A DNA stretch of 64,000 bases from Mycobacterium montefiorense. Lineage in GTDB: Bacteria; Actinomycetota; Actinomycetes; Mycobacteriales; Mycobacteriaceae. Below, piece by piece: positions 1 through 8,213 of this stretch. Below the pieces are notes generated by a model. The model did not search any database and was not told where the DNA came from. It worked only from the letters and a program-made list of their open reading frames with translations. Position 1 is the stretch's first letter; every line of letters begins with the position of its first letter. The stretch is from NCBI RefSeq assembly GCF_003112775.1, contig NZ_BFCH01000036.1, forward strand, positions 352,793 to 416,792. Reading direction: 5' to 3'. A program made the position numbers and the translations under genes.

Positions 1-185
1 AGAGCCCTGACTCAACACCTAGCAACGAGAGGAGGCGCGCCGGGTTGCCGAAGATTCATCGTCGAGTTCCGCCTCGCACACCGTGGGATCGATAAATATT
101 CGAGTTTCTGCGACAGGCTTGCGAATAGGGCAGGTCTTCTTCGTCGTTGGGACGACCATTCCGTACCTTCTTCAGAGGAGTCACT

Positions 186-1301
186 ATGCGTGTCGGCGTA
201 CCGGCCGAGATCAAGAACAATGAGTTTCGCGTAGCGATCACCCCCGCCGGGGTCGCAGAACTCACCCGACGTGAACACGCCGTCGTCATCCAGGCTGGAG
301 CTGGCGAAGGCTCTGCGATATCTGACGCGGATTTCAAAGCCGCCGGCGCAGAAATCGCTGACACCGCCGACCAGGTATGGGCTGAGGCTGACCTCTTGCT
401 CAAGGTCAAAGAACCCATTGAGGCCGAATACACCCGGATGCGGCGCGACCAGACGCTGTTCACCTACCTGCACCTGGCAGCGTCGCGACCGTGCACCGAT
501 GCGTTGCTTTCGTCCGCCACGACGTCCATTGCCTATGAGACGGTGCAGACTGACGACGGTGCGTTGCCGCTGCTTGCCCCGATGAGCGAAGTCGCCGGCC
601 GGCTGTCGGCTCAGGCCGGCGCCTACCATCTGATGCGCACCCATGGCGGGCGCGGAGTGCTGATGGGTGGTGTTCCGGGCGTAGCGCCTGCAGATGTTGT
701 GGTCATCGGTGGTGGGACGGCCGGGTACAACGCCGCCCGTGTTGCCGGTGGGATGGGTGCTGACGTGACGATCTTCGACATCAATATCAACCGGTTGCGC
801 GAGCTTGACGCGGAGTTCGGCGGCCGCATTCAGACACGCATTTCGTCTGCGTACGACCTGGAGTCTGCGGTCAAAGACGCCGATCTGGTCATCGGAGCGG
901 TGTTGGTGCCCGGGGCCAAGGCTCCCAAGCTGATCCCGAACTCTCTTGTCGCGCACATGAAGCCGGGCTCAGTGCTAGTGGATATCGCGATTGACCAAGG
1001 CGGATGCTTCGAGGACTCCCAGCCGACCACACACGATGATCCGACATTCACGGTGCACGACAGCGTGTTTTACTGTGTCGCCAACATGCCGGGTGCGGTG
1101 CCGAGGACGTCGACCTACGCCCTGACGAATGCGACCATGCCTTACGTACTGAAACTGGCCGGTCTCGGCTGGCGAGCGGCATGCACGTCCGATCCGGCGC
1201 TGGCAAAGGGTTTGTCGACCCACGATGGAAAATTGCTGTCGGAACAACTAGCAGCCGACCTAGGTCTCCCGTCAGCCGATCCGGCCGCAGAGCTGGTTTA
1301 G
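186..1301 (+). CDS. ald: L-alanine dehydrogenase
   Basis: Catalyses NAD-dependent reversible oxidative deamination of L-alanine to pyruvate and ammonium in the cytoplasm; some family members also reduce glyoxylate to glycine. The protein has 371 residues, the usual mycobacterial Ald length. Residues known to matter in the family are present: Lys75 (VKEP), His96 (YLHLA) and Asp270 (IAIDQGG). The Rossmann glycine motif VIGGGTAGYNAA lies near residues 173-184. I chose the ATG at 186 because AGAGGAG at 174-180 is a well-placed ribosome binding site and the protein then starts MRVGVPAEIK as in homologues. In M. tuberculosis ald lies far away (Rv2780), so its place beside the mannosidase operon is a synteny difference. 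No aldR-like regulator is visible in the 185 bases upstream. Confidence 0.97.
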   Translation: MRVGVPAEIKNNEFRVAITPAGVAELTRREHAVVIQAGAGEGSAISDADFKAAGAEIADTADQVWAEADLLLKVKEPIEAEYTRMRRDQTLFTYLHLAASRPCTDALLSSATTSIAYETVQTDDGALPLLAPMSEVAGRLSAQAGAYHLMRTHGGRGVLMGGVPGVAPADVVVIGGGTAGYNAARVAGGMGADVTIFDININRLRELDAEFGGRIQTRISSAYDLESAVKDADLVIGAVLVPGAKAPKLIPNSLVAHMKPGSVLVDIAIDQGGCFEDSQPTTHDDPTFTVHDSVFYCVANMPGAVPRTSTYALTNATMPYVLKLAGLGWRAACTSDPALAKGLSTHDGKLLSEQLAADLGLPSADPAAELV

Positions 1302-1414
1302 GGGCTCGGGAATCTGGCGCGGAAGCCTCCGTTGAACGTGGCGCGCCAACTCAATTGATGACGTGCAGGATCACTGATCGCACCGACCAGGCCGCCGCGA
1401 GTTAAGGTGCGGGC

Positions 1415-4400
1415 ATGCAGCTGGTTTCGGCGCAGTCGACCGAACTGTTCGTCGGGCCGCCCGAAGCGCCATTACAGCTGGCCCGGGTTGTTGTCGGCGA
1501 TGTAGCAGAGCCGACGCCGATCCGTATCGACGGCGACGGCCTGAGCGGGCAAGGGCTCGCCGGCGTGGGCGACGAGATCGTCGAGATTCCGGTGACGGTG
1601 CGCAGGCCGGTCGTCGGGCAGCGGCGGGCCGCTCGGGTGCGTGCCGGCGGCGCCAGCGCGCAGTTCGAGTTCAGCGTGGCTGAGCCCGGCTGGACGATGT
1701 ACATGGTCAGCCATTTCCACTACGACCCGGTCTGGTGGAACACGCAAGGCGCCTACACCAGCGAATGGCGCGAAGACCCGCCAGGTCGACAAGCCAACGC
1801 TTTCGAATTGGTGCATGCGCACTTGGAAATGGCCCGCCGCGAGCCCGAGTACAAGTTCGTGCTCGCGGAGGTGGATTACCTCAAGCCGTACTGGGACACC
1901 CACCCCGAGGACCGTGCCGATCTTCGGCGCTTTATCGCCGACGGTCGAGTCGAAATCATGGGCGGCACCTACAACGAACCCAACACCAACCTCACCAGCC
2001 CGGAGACGACGATCCGAAACCTGGTGCACGGCATTGGTTTTCAGCGCGACGTGCTGGGTGCTGACCCGGCAACGGCATGGCAGCTCGACGTGTTCGGCCA
2101 CGACCCGCAGTTTCCCGGGATGGCCGCCGATGCCGGGCTGACGTCGAGTTCGTGGGCCCGCGGACCGCACCACCAGTGGGGCCCGACCCACTCAGGCGGC
2201 GTCGAGGGCATGCAGTTCTGCAGCGAGTTCGAATGGATCTCCCCATCCGGCCGCGGTCTGCTCACCCACTACATGCCGGCGCACTACGGCGCGGGCTGGG
2301 GAATGGATTCGTCGGCCTCGCTGGCCGAGGCCGAGCAGTCCACCTATGCGTTGTTCGATCAGCTCAAGAGGGTCGCGCTGACACGCAACGTACTGCTGCC
2401 CGTCGGCACCGACTACACCCCGCCGAACAAGTGGGTCACCGAAATCCACCGCGATTGGGCCGCGCGCTACACCTGGCCGCGATTCGTGTGCGCGACACCG
2501 CGCGAGTTCTTCGCCGCGGTGCGCGCCGAGCTGGACGAGCGGGGGTCGGTGCCGTCGCCGCAAACGCGCGACATGAACCCGATCTACACCGGCAAGGACG
2601 TCTCTTACATCGACACCAAGCAGGCCAACCGGGCTGCCGAAACGGCGGTGCTGGATGCCGAGCGCTACGCGGTGTTCGCCGCGCTGATGACCGGCGCCGA
2701 CTACCCGCATGCCGCCTTGGCCAAGGCGTGGGTGCAGCTGGCCTACGGGGCGCACCACGACGCGATCACCGGGTCCGAATCCGATCAGGTGTACCTCGAC
2801 CTGCTGACCGGTTGGCGCAACGCGTGGGAGCTGGGTCGCGTGGTCCGCGACAACTCGTTGGCGGCGCTGTCGCGCGCCATCGACAGCCCGGCGGATGCCG
2901 TCGTGGTGTGGAACGCATTGACACACCAGCGCACCGACGTCGTCACCGCCCGGGTTGATCCGCCGCTGGCCGCCGGGGCGCGGGTGCTCGACGCCGGCGG
3001 TGTTGAGCTGCCGGCGCTGGTCGAACATGATGGTCGGTCGGTCAGCTGGCTGGCTCGCGACGTCCCGTCGCTGGGCTGGCGGGCCTATCGGCTGGTTCCC
3101 GCGGACCAGGTCACCGGCTGGGAACCGCTGTCCGGGCACCAGATCGAAAATGAGCATTACCGGTTGGCCGCCGATCCGGCTAGGGGCGGGGCGGTGGTGT
3201 CGCTCGTTCAGGACGGCCATCAGCTGATCGCGCAGGGACGGGTGGGCAACGAACTCGCCGTCTACGACGAATATTCCGCACACCCGCAGCAGGGTGAGGG
3301 TCCTTGGCATCTGCTGCCCAAGGGGCCGGTGGTGTGCTCGTCGGAATCGCCGGCGCAGGTGCGGGCCTACCACGGACCGCTCGGTCAGCGACTCGTCGTG
3401 CACGGCCGGATTGGCGAGATGCTGCGCTACACCCAGACCTTGACGTTGTGGCGCGGCGTGGCCCGGGTCGACTGCCGCACCACCATCGACGAGTTCACCG
3501 GCGAGGACCGGCTGCTGCGGCTGCGCTGGCCGTGTCCGGTGCCGGGCGCCATGCCAGTCAGCGAGGTGGGCGACGCCGTCGTCGGCCGAGGGTTCGCGTT
3601 GCTGCACGAAGGGTCGCGGTCGGTCGACACCGAGCATCTGCCCTGGACGCTGGACAACCCGGCTTACAGCTGGTTCGGGCTTTCATCGGCTGCCAGGATT
3701 CGATTGGGAGATAACGATATTCGTGCAATATCGGTAGCCGAAGTGGTGTCACCGTCGGAAACTGCGTCCGGCCCGCTGGCGCGTGGGCTGATGGTCGCGC
3801 TAGTCCGCGCCGGCGTCACGGCCACCTGCAGCGGCGCCGGCAAACCTCGCTACGGCAACCTCGCGGTTGACTCCAACCTGCCGGACGTCCGCATCGCGCT
3901 CGGCGGCCCGGACCGCAACGAATTCACGAAAGCGGTTCTGGCCGAGTCTAATCCGGTGTATGCCAAAGAGCTCGTTAGCCAACTGGCGAAGACCGGCCGG
4001 GCTCGGGTGTGGGTGCCGGCGGCGGCGCCGTTGGCGGCGGCCTGGGTGCCCGGCGCCAACCTGAGTGCGGTACTTGCGCTGCCTGTGCTGGTGATCGACG
4101 GCGCCGACGACAGCCGCCTCGACGCCGAGATTGCTTCCGTAACAGATGATCTCGATGACGCCGAGATCGTCGTCAAACAACAGGCCGGGCCCGGTACCCA
4201 ACAGTTCGAATCCCGCACAGTCGCGTTGCTAAATCGCGGCGTGCCGAGCTTCGCCGTCGACACCGAAGGCACGCTGCACACCGCGCTATTGCGGTCCTGC
4301 ACCGGCTGGCCGTCGGGCACCTGGATCGACGAGCCGCGCCGCACCGCACCCGACGGCTCTAACTTCCAACTTCAGCACTGGACACACCATTTCGACTACG

Positions 4401-5578
4401 CACTGGCAGGTGGGGACGGCGACTGGCGGCACGCCGAGATCCCGACCCGTAGCGCGCAGTTCTCCCATCCGCTGCGCGCGGTCTTCCCGAACCAGCGACG
4501 AGGCGACCTGGCGCCGACCGGATCGCTGCTGCAGGTCGAGCCCGCCGACACGGTGCATCTCGGGGCGTTCAAGGCGGCCGGCAACCCACTGACTGCCGGT
4601 CGTGCCGAGCCCGTCGACCCGGGCGCGGTGGCACTGCGGCTGGTCGAAACGACGGGTTCGCGCGCCCGCGTCTCGATCGGCTGCCCGCTCGGCAAGCTGG
4701 GCGGAATGCAGCTGGCCGACCTGCTGGAGACACCGCGGTCGCGCAAGCGATCGGTGGAACTGCACGGGTACCAGGTCGCCACCGTGCTGGCCCGGCTAAA
4801 GATCCCCAAGGCATTCGACGAGCCCAGCGCACTGGGCCCGGACGCCGAGATCGCTCAGCCGCTGTATGCGCGCTACTGGCTGCACAATCGCGGGCCCGCA
4901 CCCCTGGGCGGCCTGCCGGCCGTCGCGCATCTGCACCCGCAGCGGGTCACCGCCGAGCCGGGTGCTGAGCTGGCGTTGCGGGTTACCGCGGCCAGCGACT
5001 GCACCGACGCGCAGCTGCACGGCGCTGTTGTACTGACGTGTCCGGACGGCTGGACGGCGACACCCGCGGAGTTACCGTTCACGCTGGGCTGCGGCGAGCA
5101 CCGGGAGGCCGATGTGGGGCTGGCAATTCCGGCCGATGCCGCGCCCGGGCTGTACCCGCTTCGGGTGCAGTTGCGCATCACCGGCGACAAAGTTCCGGCC
5201 GCTTGGCGGCAGACGGTCGAGGATGTGTGCGTCGTGGAGGTCGGCGCGGGCCAGGACACCGAGCTGGTCTACCTCGTCGACGGGCCCGACCAGATCGCGC
5301 TGCGCGGCGGCGAGACGGCCCGCCTGGCCGTGACGATCGGCAGCCATGCCGGGGCGGACCTGTCGGCCGAGGCGCATCTGATCAGCCCCTGGGGCACCTG
5401 GGAGTGGATCGGTCCGGCCAGCCTCGGTGCGGTGCTGCCGGCCCGCGGCACCGTCGAACTCGGCTTCGACGTCAGTCCGCCCGTGTGGTTGGAACCCGGC
5501 GAATGGTGGGCCCTGATCCGGGTCGGCTGTGCCGGCCGGCTGGTCTATTCGCCCGCGGTCAAGGTGACCGTGACATGA
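1415..5578 (+). CDS. GH38 alpha-mannosidase (Rv0648-like)
   Basis: Large glycoside hydrolase family 38 enzyme, 1387 residues, predicted to remove alpha-linked mannose from mannosides. The N-terminal catalytic part has the zinc motif HFHYDPVWW (His102 and Asp104 as likely ligands) and the nucleophile motif QLDVFGHD with Asp225. A helical middle region (HHDAITGSE near residue 450) and long beta-rich C-terminal domains follow, including an NEW3-like segment at about 1180-1290. No signal peptide or transmembrane segment is evident, so it probably acts in the cytoplasm on recycled or intracellular mannosides; this is inference. It is the first gene of an operon: its stop overlaps the next start as ATGA at 5575-5578, and a sugar kinase follows. 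It appears longer than the H37Rv annotation I remember for Rv0648, so the start deserves checking. Confidence 0.92.
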   Translation: MQLVSAQSTELFVGPPEAPLQLARVVVGDVAEPTPIRIDGDGLSGQGLAGVGDEIVEIPVTVRRPVVGQRRAARVRAGGASAQFEFSVAEPGWTMYMVSHFHYDPVWWNTQGAYTSEWREDPPGRQANAFELVHAHLEMARREPEYKFVLAEVDYLKPYWDTHPEDRADLRRFIADGRVEIMGGTYNEPNTNLTSPETTIRNLVHGIGFQRDVLGADPATAWQLDVFGHDPQFPGMAADAGLTSSSWARGPHHQWGPTHSGGVEGMQFCSEFEWISPSGRGLLTHYMPAHYGAGWGMDSSASLAEAEQSTYALFDQLKRVALTRNVLLPVGTDYTPPNKWVTEIHRDWAARYTWPRFVCATPREFFAAVRAELDERGSVPSPQTRDMNPIYTGKDVSYIDTKQANRAAETAVLDAERYAVFAALMTGADYPHAALAKAWVQLAYGAHHDAITGSESDQVYLDLLTGWRNAWELGRVVRDNSLAALSRAIDSPADAVVVWNALTHQRTDVVTARVDPPLAAGARVLDAGGVELPALVEHDGRSVSWLARDVPSLGWRAYRLVPADQVTGWEPLSGHQIENEHYRLAADPARGGAVVSLVQDGHQLIAQGRVGNELAVYDEYSAHPQQGEGPWHLLPKGPVVCSSESPAQVRAYHGPLGQRLVVHGRIGEMLRYTQTLTLWRGVARVDCRTTIDEFTGEDRLLRLRWPCPVPGAMPVSEVGDAVVGRGFALLHEGSRSVDTEHLPWTLDNPAYSWFGLSSAARIRLGDNDIRAISVAEVVSPSETASGPLARGLMVALVRAGVTATCSGAGKPRYGNLAVDSNLPDVRIALGGPDRNEFTKAVLAESNPVYAKELVSQLAKTGRARVWVPAAAPLAAAWVPGANLSAVLALPVLVIDGADDSRLDAEIASVTDDLDDAEIVVKQQAGPGTQQFESRTVALLNRGVPSFAVDTEGTLHTALLRSCTGWPSGTWIDEPRRTAPDGSNFQLQHWTHHFDYALAGGDGDWRHAEIPTRSAQFSHPLRAVFPNQRRGDLAPTGSLLQVEPADTVHLGAFKAAGNPLTAGRAEPVDPGAVALRLVETTGSRARVSIGCPLGKLGGMQLADLLETPRSRKRSVELHGYQVATVLARLKIPKAFDEPSALGPDAEIAQPLYARYWLHNRGPAPLGGLPAVAHLHPQRVTAEPGAELALRVTAASDCTDAQLHGAVVLTCPDGWTATPAELPFTLGCGEHREADVGLAIPADAAPGLYPLRVQLRITGDKVPAAWRQTVEDVCVVEVGAGQDTELVYLVDGPDQIALRGGETARLAVTIGSHAGADLSAEAHLISPWGTWEWIGPASLGAVLPARGTVELGFDVSPPVWLEPGEWWALIRVGCAGRLVYSPAVKVTVT

Positions 5579-6192
5579 GCGTGCACCCGGTTGCTACCGT
5601 CGCCGGCACGCCCGTCGCGGTCGAGGAAGTCGACGCGGCCGAGGCGCGACTGCGCAACGGCCCAGCCGCTGCCGCGCTGCCGGCCGGTGGCACCAGCGAG
5701 GGCCGCCAACTGCGGCGCTGGCTGACGCAACTGCTGGTAACCGAACGCGTGCTCGCGGCTGAGATCGCAGCCCGCGGATTGACCGCGCTCGGCGCACCGG
5801 CCGAGGACGAGTTGCTGCCCGACGTGACGGCTCGGCTGGAGATTGGCAGCGTGGCAGCGGCGGCGCTGGGGGACCCGCGGGCCCGGGCGCTGTTCGCCGA
5901 CGTGACCTCCGCGGTCCGGGTCAGCGATCGCGAGGTGGCTGACTACCACGCCCGCAATCCGCTGCGGTTCGCCGCGGCGCGCCCCGACCAGCACGGCTGG
6001 CTCGCGCCGTCGTGCGTCGCGCCGCCGCTGGCCCAGGTCCGGTCCGCGATCACCGAGCACTTGGGTGGCGCCGCGCGGCGCCGTGCCTTCCGGATGTGGC
6101 TGGATGCCCGACGGTCCGCACTGGTCGAGCTTGCTCCGGGCTACGAGCACCCCGGCGACCCGCGCCAACCCGACAACACCCATCGGCACTGA
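5575..6192 (+). CDS. SurA_N/PpiC-like small protein (FabD2 of older annotations)
   Basis: A 205-residue protein translationally coupled to the mannosidase (ATGA overlap). By position it matches Rv0649, annotated in H37Rv as a malonyl-CoA:ACP transacylase FabD2. I see no GHSxG nucleophile elbow or other acyltransferase motif. The N-terminus (VATVAGTPVAVEEVDAAEARLR) looks like the start of the SurA_N or PpiC-type chaperone fold (V-N-G-x-x-I-x-x-x-E-V). A later segment near residues 118-130 (VRVSDREVADYHARNP) also resembles the linker before a parvulin domain, but the parvulin domain itself is missing or very short. No signal peptide is visible. Its role next to a mannosidase and a sugar kinase is unknown. 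Confidence 0.75.
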   Translation: MSVHPVATVAGTPVAVEEVDAAEARLRNGPAAAALPAGGTSEGRQLRRWLTQLLVTERVLAAEIAARGLTALGAPAEDELLPDVTARLEIGSVAAAALGDPRARALFADVTSAVRVSDREVADYHARNPLRFAAARPDQHGWLAPSCVAPPLAQVRSAITEHLGGAARRRAFRMWLDARRSALVELAPGYEHPGDPRQPDNTHRH

Positions 6193-6198
6193 TCCGCC

Positions 6199-7104
6199 AT
6201 GCTCACCCTCTGCCTGGACATCGGCGGCACGAAAATCGCTGTGGGCCTTGCTGATTCCGAAGGGTCGCTGGTGTACACCGCGACCCGGCCCACCCCGGCA
6301 GGCGGTTCAGCCGATCAGGTGTGGGCAATGGTCGCCGCGATGATCGCCGAGGCGTTGGCGGCGGCCGACGGTGCGGTGCGTGCGGTGGGCATCGCCTCGG
6401 CGGGCCCCATCGACCTGCACAGCGGAAGGGTCAGCCCGATCAACATCGAGGGCTGGCAAGGGTTTCCGTTACGGGACCGGGTCGCCGCCGCGGTACCCGG
6501 CGTGCCGATACGGCTGGGCGGCGACGGCGTATGCATGGCACTCGGCGAACACTGGCTCGGCGCGGGGCGGGGTGCGCGCTTCCTGTTGGCCATGGTGGTG
6601 TCGACCGGTGTGGGCGGCGGATTGGTGCTCGACGGGGCGCCCTATCCCGGGCGCAGCGGCAATGCCGGGCACGTCGGTCACGTGGTGGTCGAACAAGACG
6701 GCGAGCCGTGTACCTGCGGGGGCCGCGGCTGCGTCGAAACGGTGGCGGCTGGACCCTGGCTGGTGCGCTGGGCGCGGGCTCACGGCTGGTCTGCACCGCG
6801 CTCAGCCGACGCCCGCGAGCTGGCCGCCGCGGCGACGGCCGGCGACGAGGTCGCGTTGCGTGCGTTCGACAGGGGCGCCACCGCGCTCGCGATGATGATC
6901 GCATCGGTGGCGGCGGTTTGCGACCTGGACCTTGTCATCATCGGGGGAGGCGTGGCCAAATCCGGGCACCTGCTGTTCGACCCGCTGCGCGCGGCGCTGG
7001 CCGGTTACGCCGGGCTGGATTTTCTGTCCGGTCTGCGCGTGGTGCCGGCCGCTCTCGGCGGCGAGGCCGGCCTGATTGGCGCGGCCCGGCTTGCGGGAGC
7101 CTAA
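6199..7104 (+). CDS. ROK-family sugar kinase (Rv0650-like)
   Basis: Predicted ATP-dependent hexose kinase of the ROK family, 301 residues. Visible motifs are the phosphate-binding loop DIGGTKIAVGLAD at residues 6-18, the catalytic Asp in GGDGVCMALGEH near residue 109, and the ROK zinc motif GHxxxE followed by CTCGGRGC near residues 160-177. It begins 6 bases after the previous stop, so it is the third gene of the mannosidase operon. Phosphorylation of mannose or another hexose released by the mannosidase is a sensible inference, but the substrate cannot be read from sequence. Its stop overlaps the convergent HxlR gene by 4 bases. Confidence 0.92.
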   Translation: MLTLCLDIGGTKIAVGLADSEGSLVYTATRPTPAGGSADQVWAMVAAMIAEALAAADGAVRAVGIASAGPIDLHSGRVSPINIEGWQGFPLRDRVAAAVPGVPIRLGGDGVCMALGEHWLGAGRGARFLLAMVVSTGVGGGLVLDGAPYPGRSGNAGHVGHVVVEQDGEPCTCGGRGCVETVAAGPWLVRWARAHGWSAPRSADARELAAAATAGDEVALRAFDRGATALAMMIASVAAVCDLDLVIIGGGVAKSGHLLFDPLRAALAGYAGLDFLSGLRVVPAALGGEAGLIGAARLAGA

Positions 7105-7436
7105 CCAACTTCGTTGCGTTGCATGTGCTTTCGTCCCCAGTCGCACAGGCTCGCCAGCACCGGGCCCAGCGTCAATCCGTACTCGGAAATCGAGTAGTGC
7201 ACGCAGGGCGGAACGGTGCGGGCGTCGTGGCGCTGGATGATCCCGGCGTCAACCAGCTCGTGCAGGTGACGGATCAGCATCCGTTCGGTGATGCCCGGGA
7301 TGCTGCGCCGCAGCTCGGCAGTGCGCAGCGGTCCGTCGCACAACCGCCAAAGGATGGTGCCCTTCCAGCGGCCGTCGATCACCGACAGCGCGGCGTCGAT
7401 CGGGCAGTCGCCGACTTCCTTTTTTGATACCGGCAT
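7101..7436 (-). CDS. HxlR-family transcriptional regulator
   Basis: A 111-residue winged-helix protein of the HxlR type, the MarR-related regulators that usually sense redox or electrophile stress. The family signature is clear: Cys at residue 11 (GDCPIDAALSVIDGRWKGTILW), then LRTAELRRSIPGITERMLIRHLHELVDAGIIQR as the wing and recognition helices. The single N-terminal Cys is in the position used as a sensor in HxlR/HypR proteins. It is divergent from the small membrane protein at 7518, and a palindrome lies between them, so it probably controls that gene and itself. Confidence 0.93.
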   Translation of the reverse strand: MPVSKKEVGDCPIDAALSVIDGRWKGTILWRLCDGPLRTAELRRSIPGITERMLIRHLHELVDAGIIQRHDARTVPPCVHYSISEYGLTLGPVLASLCDWGRKHMQRNEVG

Positions 7437-7461
7437 CGCAGTTCCCAGCCTCGCAGCTATG

Positions 7462-7477
7462 CTGACTAATTTGTCAG
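7462..7477. promoter_or_regulatory. Palindromic operator between hxlR-type gene and membrane protein
   Basis: CTGACTAATTTGTCAG is an inverted repeat with arms CTGAC/GTCAG around an AATT-centred core. It sits 26 bases upstream of the HxlR start and 40 bases upstream of the divergent ATG at 7518. This size and position fit an HxlR dimer site. The sequence is seen directly; the regulatory role is inferred. Confidence 0.6.
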
Positions 7478-7517
7478 TACCTTGATATTTGGCAGCATAA
7501 CAGCCAGGGTCGTTCTG

Positions 7518-7958
7518 ATGAGCGACATTCTGAACGCGGTTGCGGTTATGGTCACCGGCTCGATGGTGGGGGTGGAGTTATCGGTCGCCGCGTTCTTCAA
7601 TCCACTGTTCGCGCGGCTGCCCGACGATGCCTTCCGCGCGGCGCGCGGGCGGGCCGCGCGGGTCCTGGGTGCGGTGATGCCGTTCTGGTACATGGGCACC
7701 CTGTTGGTCCTGGCCGTCGCCGGCGTCCGCGCGTGGGGCGGGACGGCCGGCTGGCTGTGTGGCGTCGCCGCGGGTCTGATGGCCGGCGCCGTGCTGTTGA
7801 CGGTGACGATGCTGGTGCCGATCAACAATCGCATCGCGAAGTGGCCGGCCACCGGTGAGGTATCGCGCGAGCTTGCGGCGCGCTGGGACCGTCTGCACTG
7901 GCTGCGGGTGCTGGTGCTGCTGGCCCTGTTGGCTCTGCTGAGTGTCGCCGTCACCTGA
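7518..7958 (+). CDS. DUF1772-like small integral membrane protein
   Basis: A 146-residue protein with about four hydrophobic segments: residues 7-25, 54-72, 79-100 and 130-146. Between segments three and four is the motif VPINNRIAKWPATG, typical of DUF1772 (anthrone-oxygenase-like) membrane proteins. I chose the ATG at 7518 (MSDILNAVAVMV), which leaves room for the divergent promoter; an in-frame upstream start at 7482 would run through the palindrome. Function is unknown. The divergent HxlR regulator suggests induction by redox or small-molecule stress. Confidence 0.82.
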   Translation: MSDILNAVAVMVTGSMVGVELSVAAFFNPLFARLPDDAFRAARGRAARVLGAVMPFWYMGTLLVLAVAGVRAWGGTAGWLCGVAAGLMAGAVLLTVTMLVPINNRIAKWPATGEVSRELAARWDRLHWLRVLVLLALLALLSVAVT

Positions 7959-7969
7959 GATCCGCCGTT

Positions 7970-7998
7970 TTGGTGACCAGGGCGTGTCACGCTATTCT
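7970..7998 (+). promoter_or_regulatory. Likely SigA promoter of rplJ-rplL
   Basis: TTGGTG at 7970-7975 and TATTCT at 7993-7998 are separated by 17 bases. This is close to the mycobacterial housekeeping consensus and lies immediately before the structured leader of rplJ. Transcription would start near 8005. Confidence 0.6.
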
Positions 7999-8004
7999 TA
8001 GTCC

Positions 8005-8160
8005 CGATCCACCGAAGACCGTCGGTCACCGAGCAATCGGTCGAAGGTCCGGGAACATCCCGGCGGCCCACGCAGGAGGACGAGGCATTACCGCCGGCAC
8101 CTGTGCCGGTGTATCCCAACGCCCCGTGCTGCTTCCTGCGCCGGGGCGTTCGTCGTTCCT
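8005..8160 (+). ncRNA. L10 (rplJ) leader RNA
   Basis: The 200-base leader of rplJ holds the conserved pattern of ribosomal protein L10 leaders: GAAGACCGTCGGTCACCG, then GGTCGAAGGTCC, then a GGAGGACGAGGCATTACCGC stretch. It ends in a strong hairpin with arms AACGCCCC (8118-8125) and GGGGCGTT (8143-8150). In this class the L10(L12)4 complex binds the leader and represses its own operon, by attenuation or at translation. Ends are approximate and come from the promoter and the hairpin. Confidence 0.72.
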
Positions 8161-8213
8161 CGGGTGATCACCGACGACACGTCTAACCGTGACTTTTCAC
8201 CGAGGAGGTATGC

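Noticed and set aside
7970..8167. A small open frame upstream of rplJ
   Set aside because: It overlaps the promoter and structured L10 leader, and has no ribosome binding site; the RNA structure explains the conservation.
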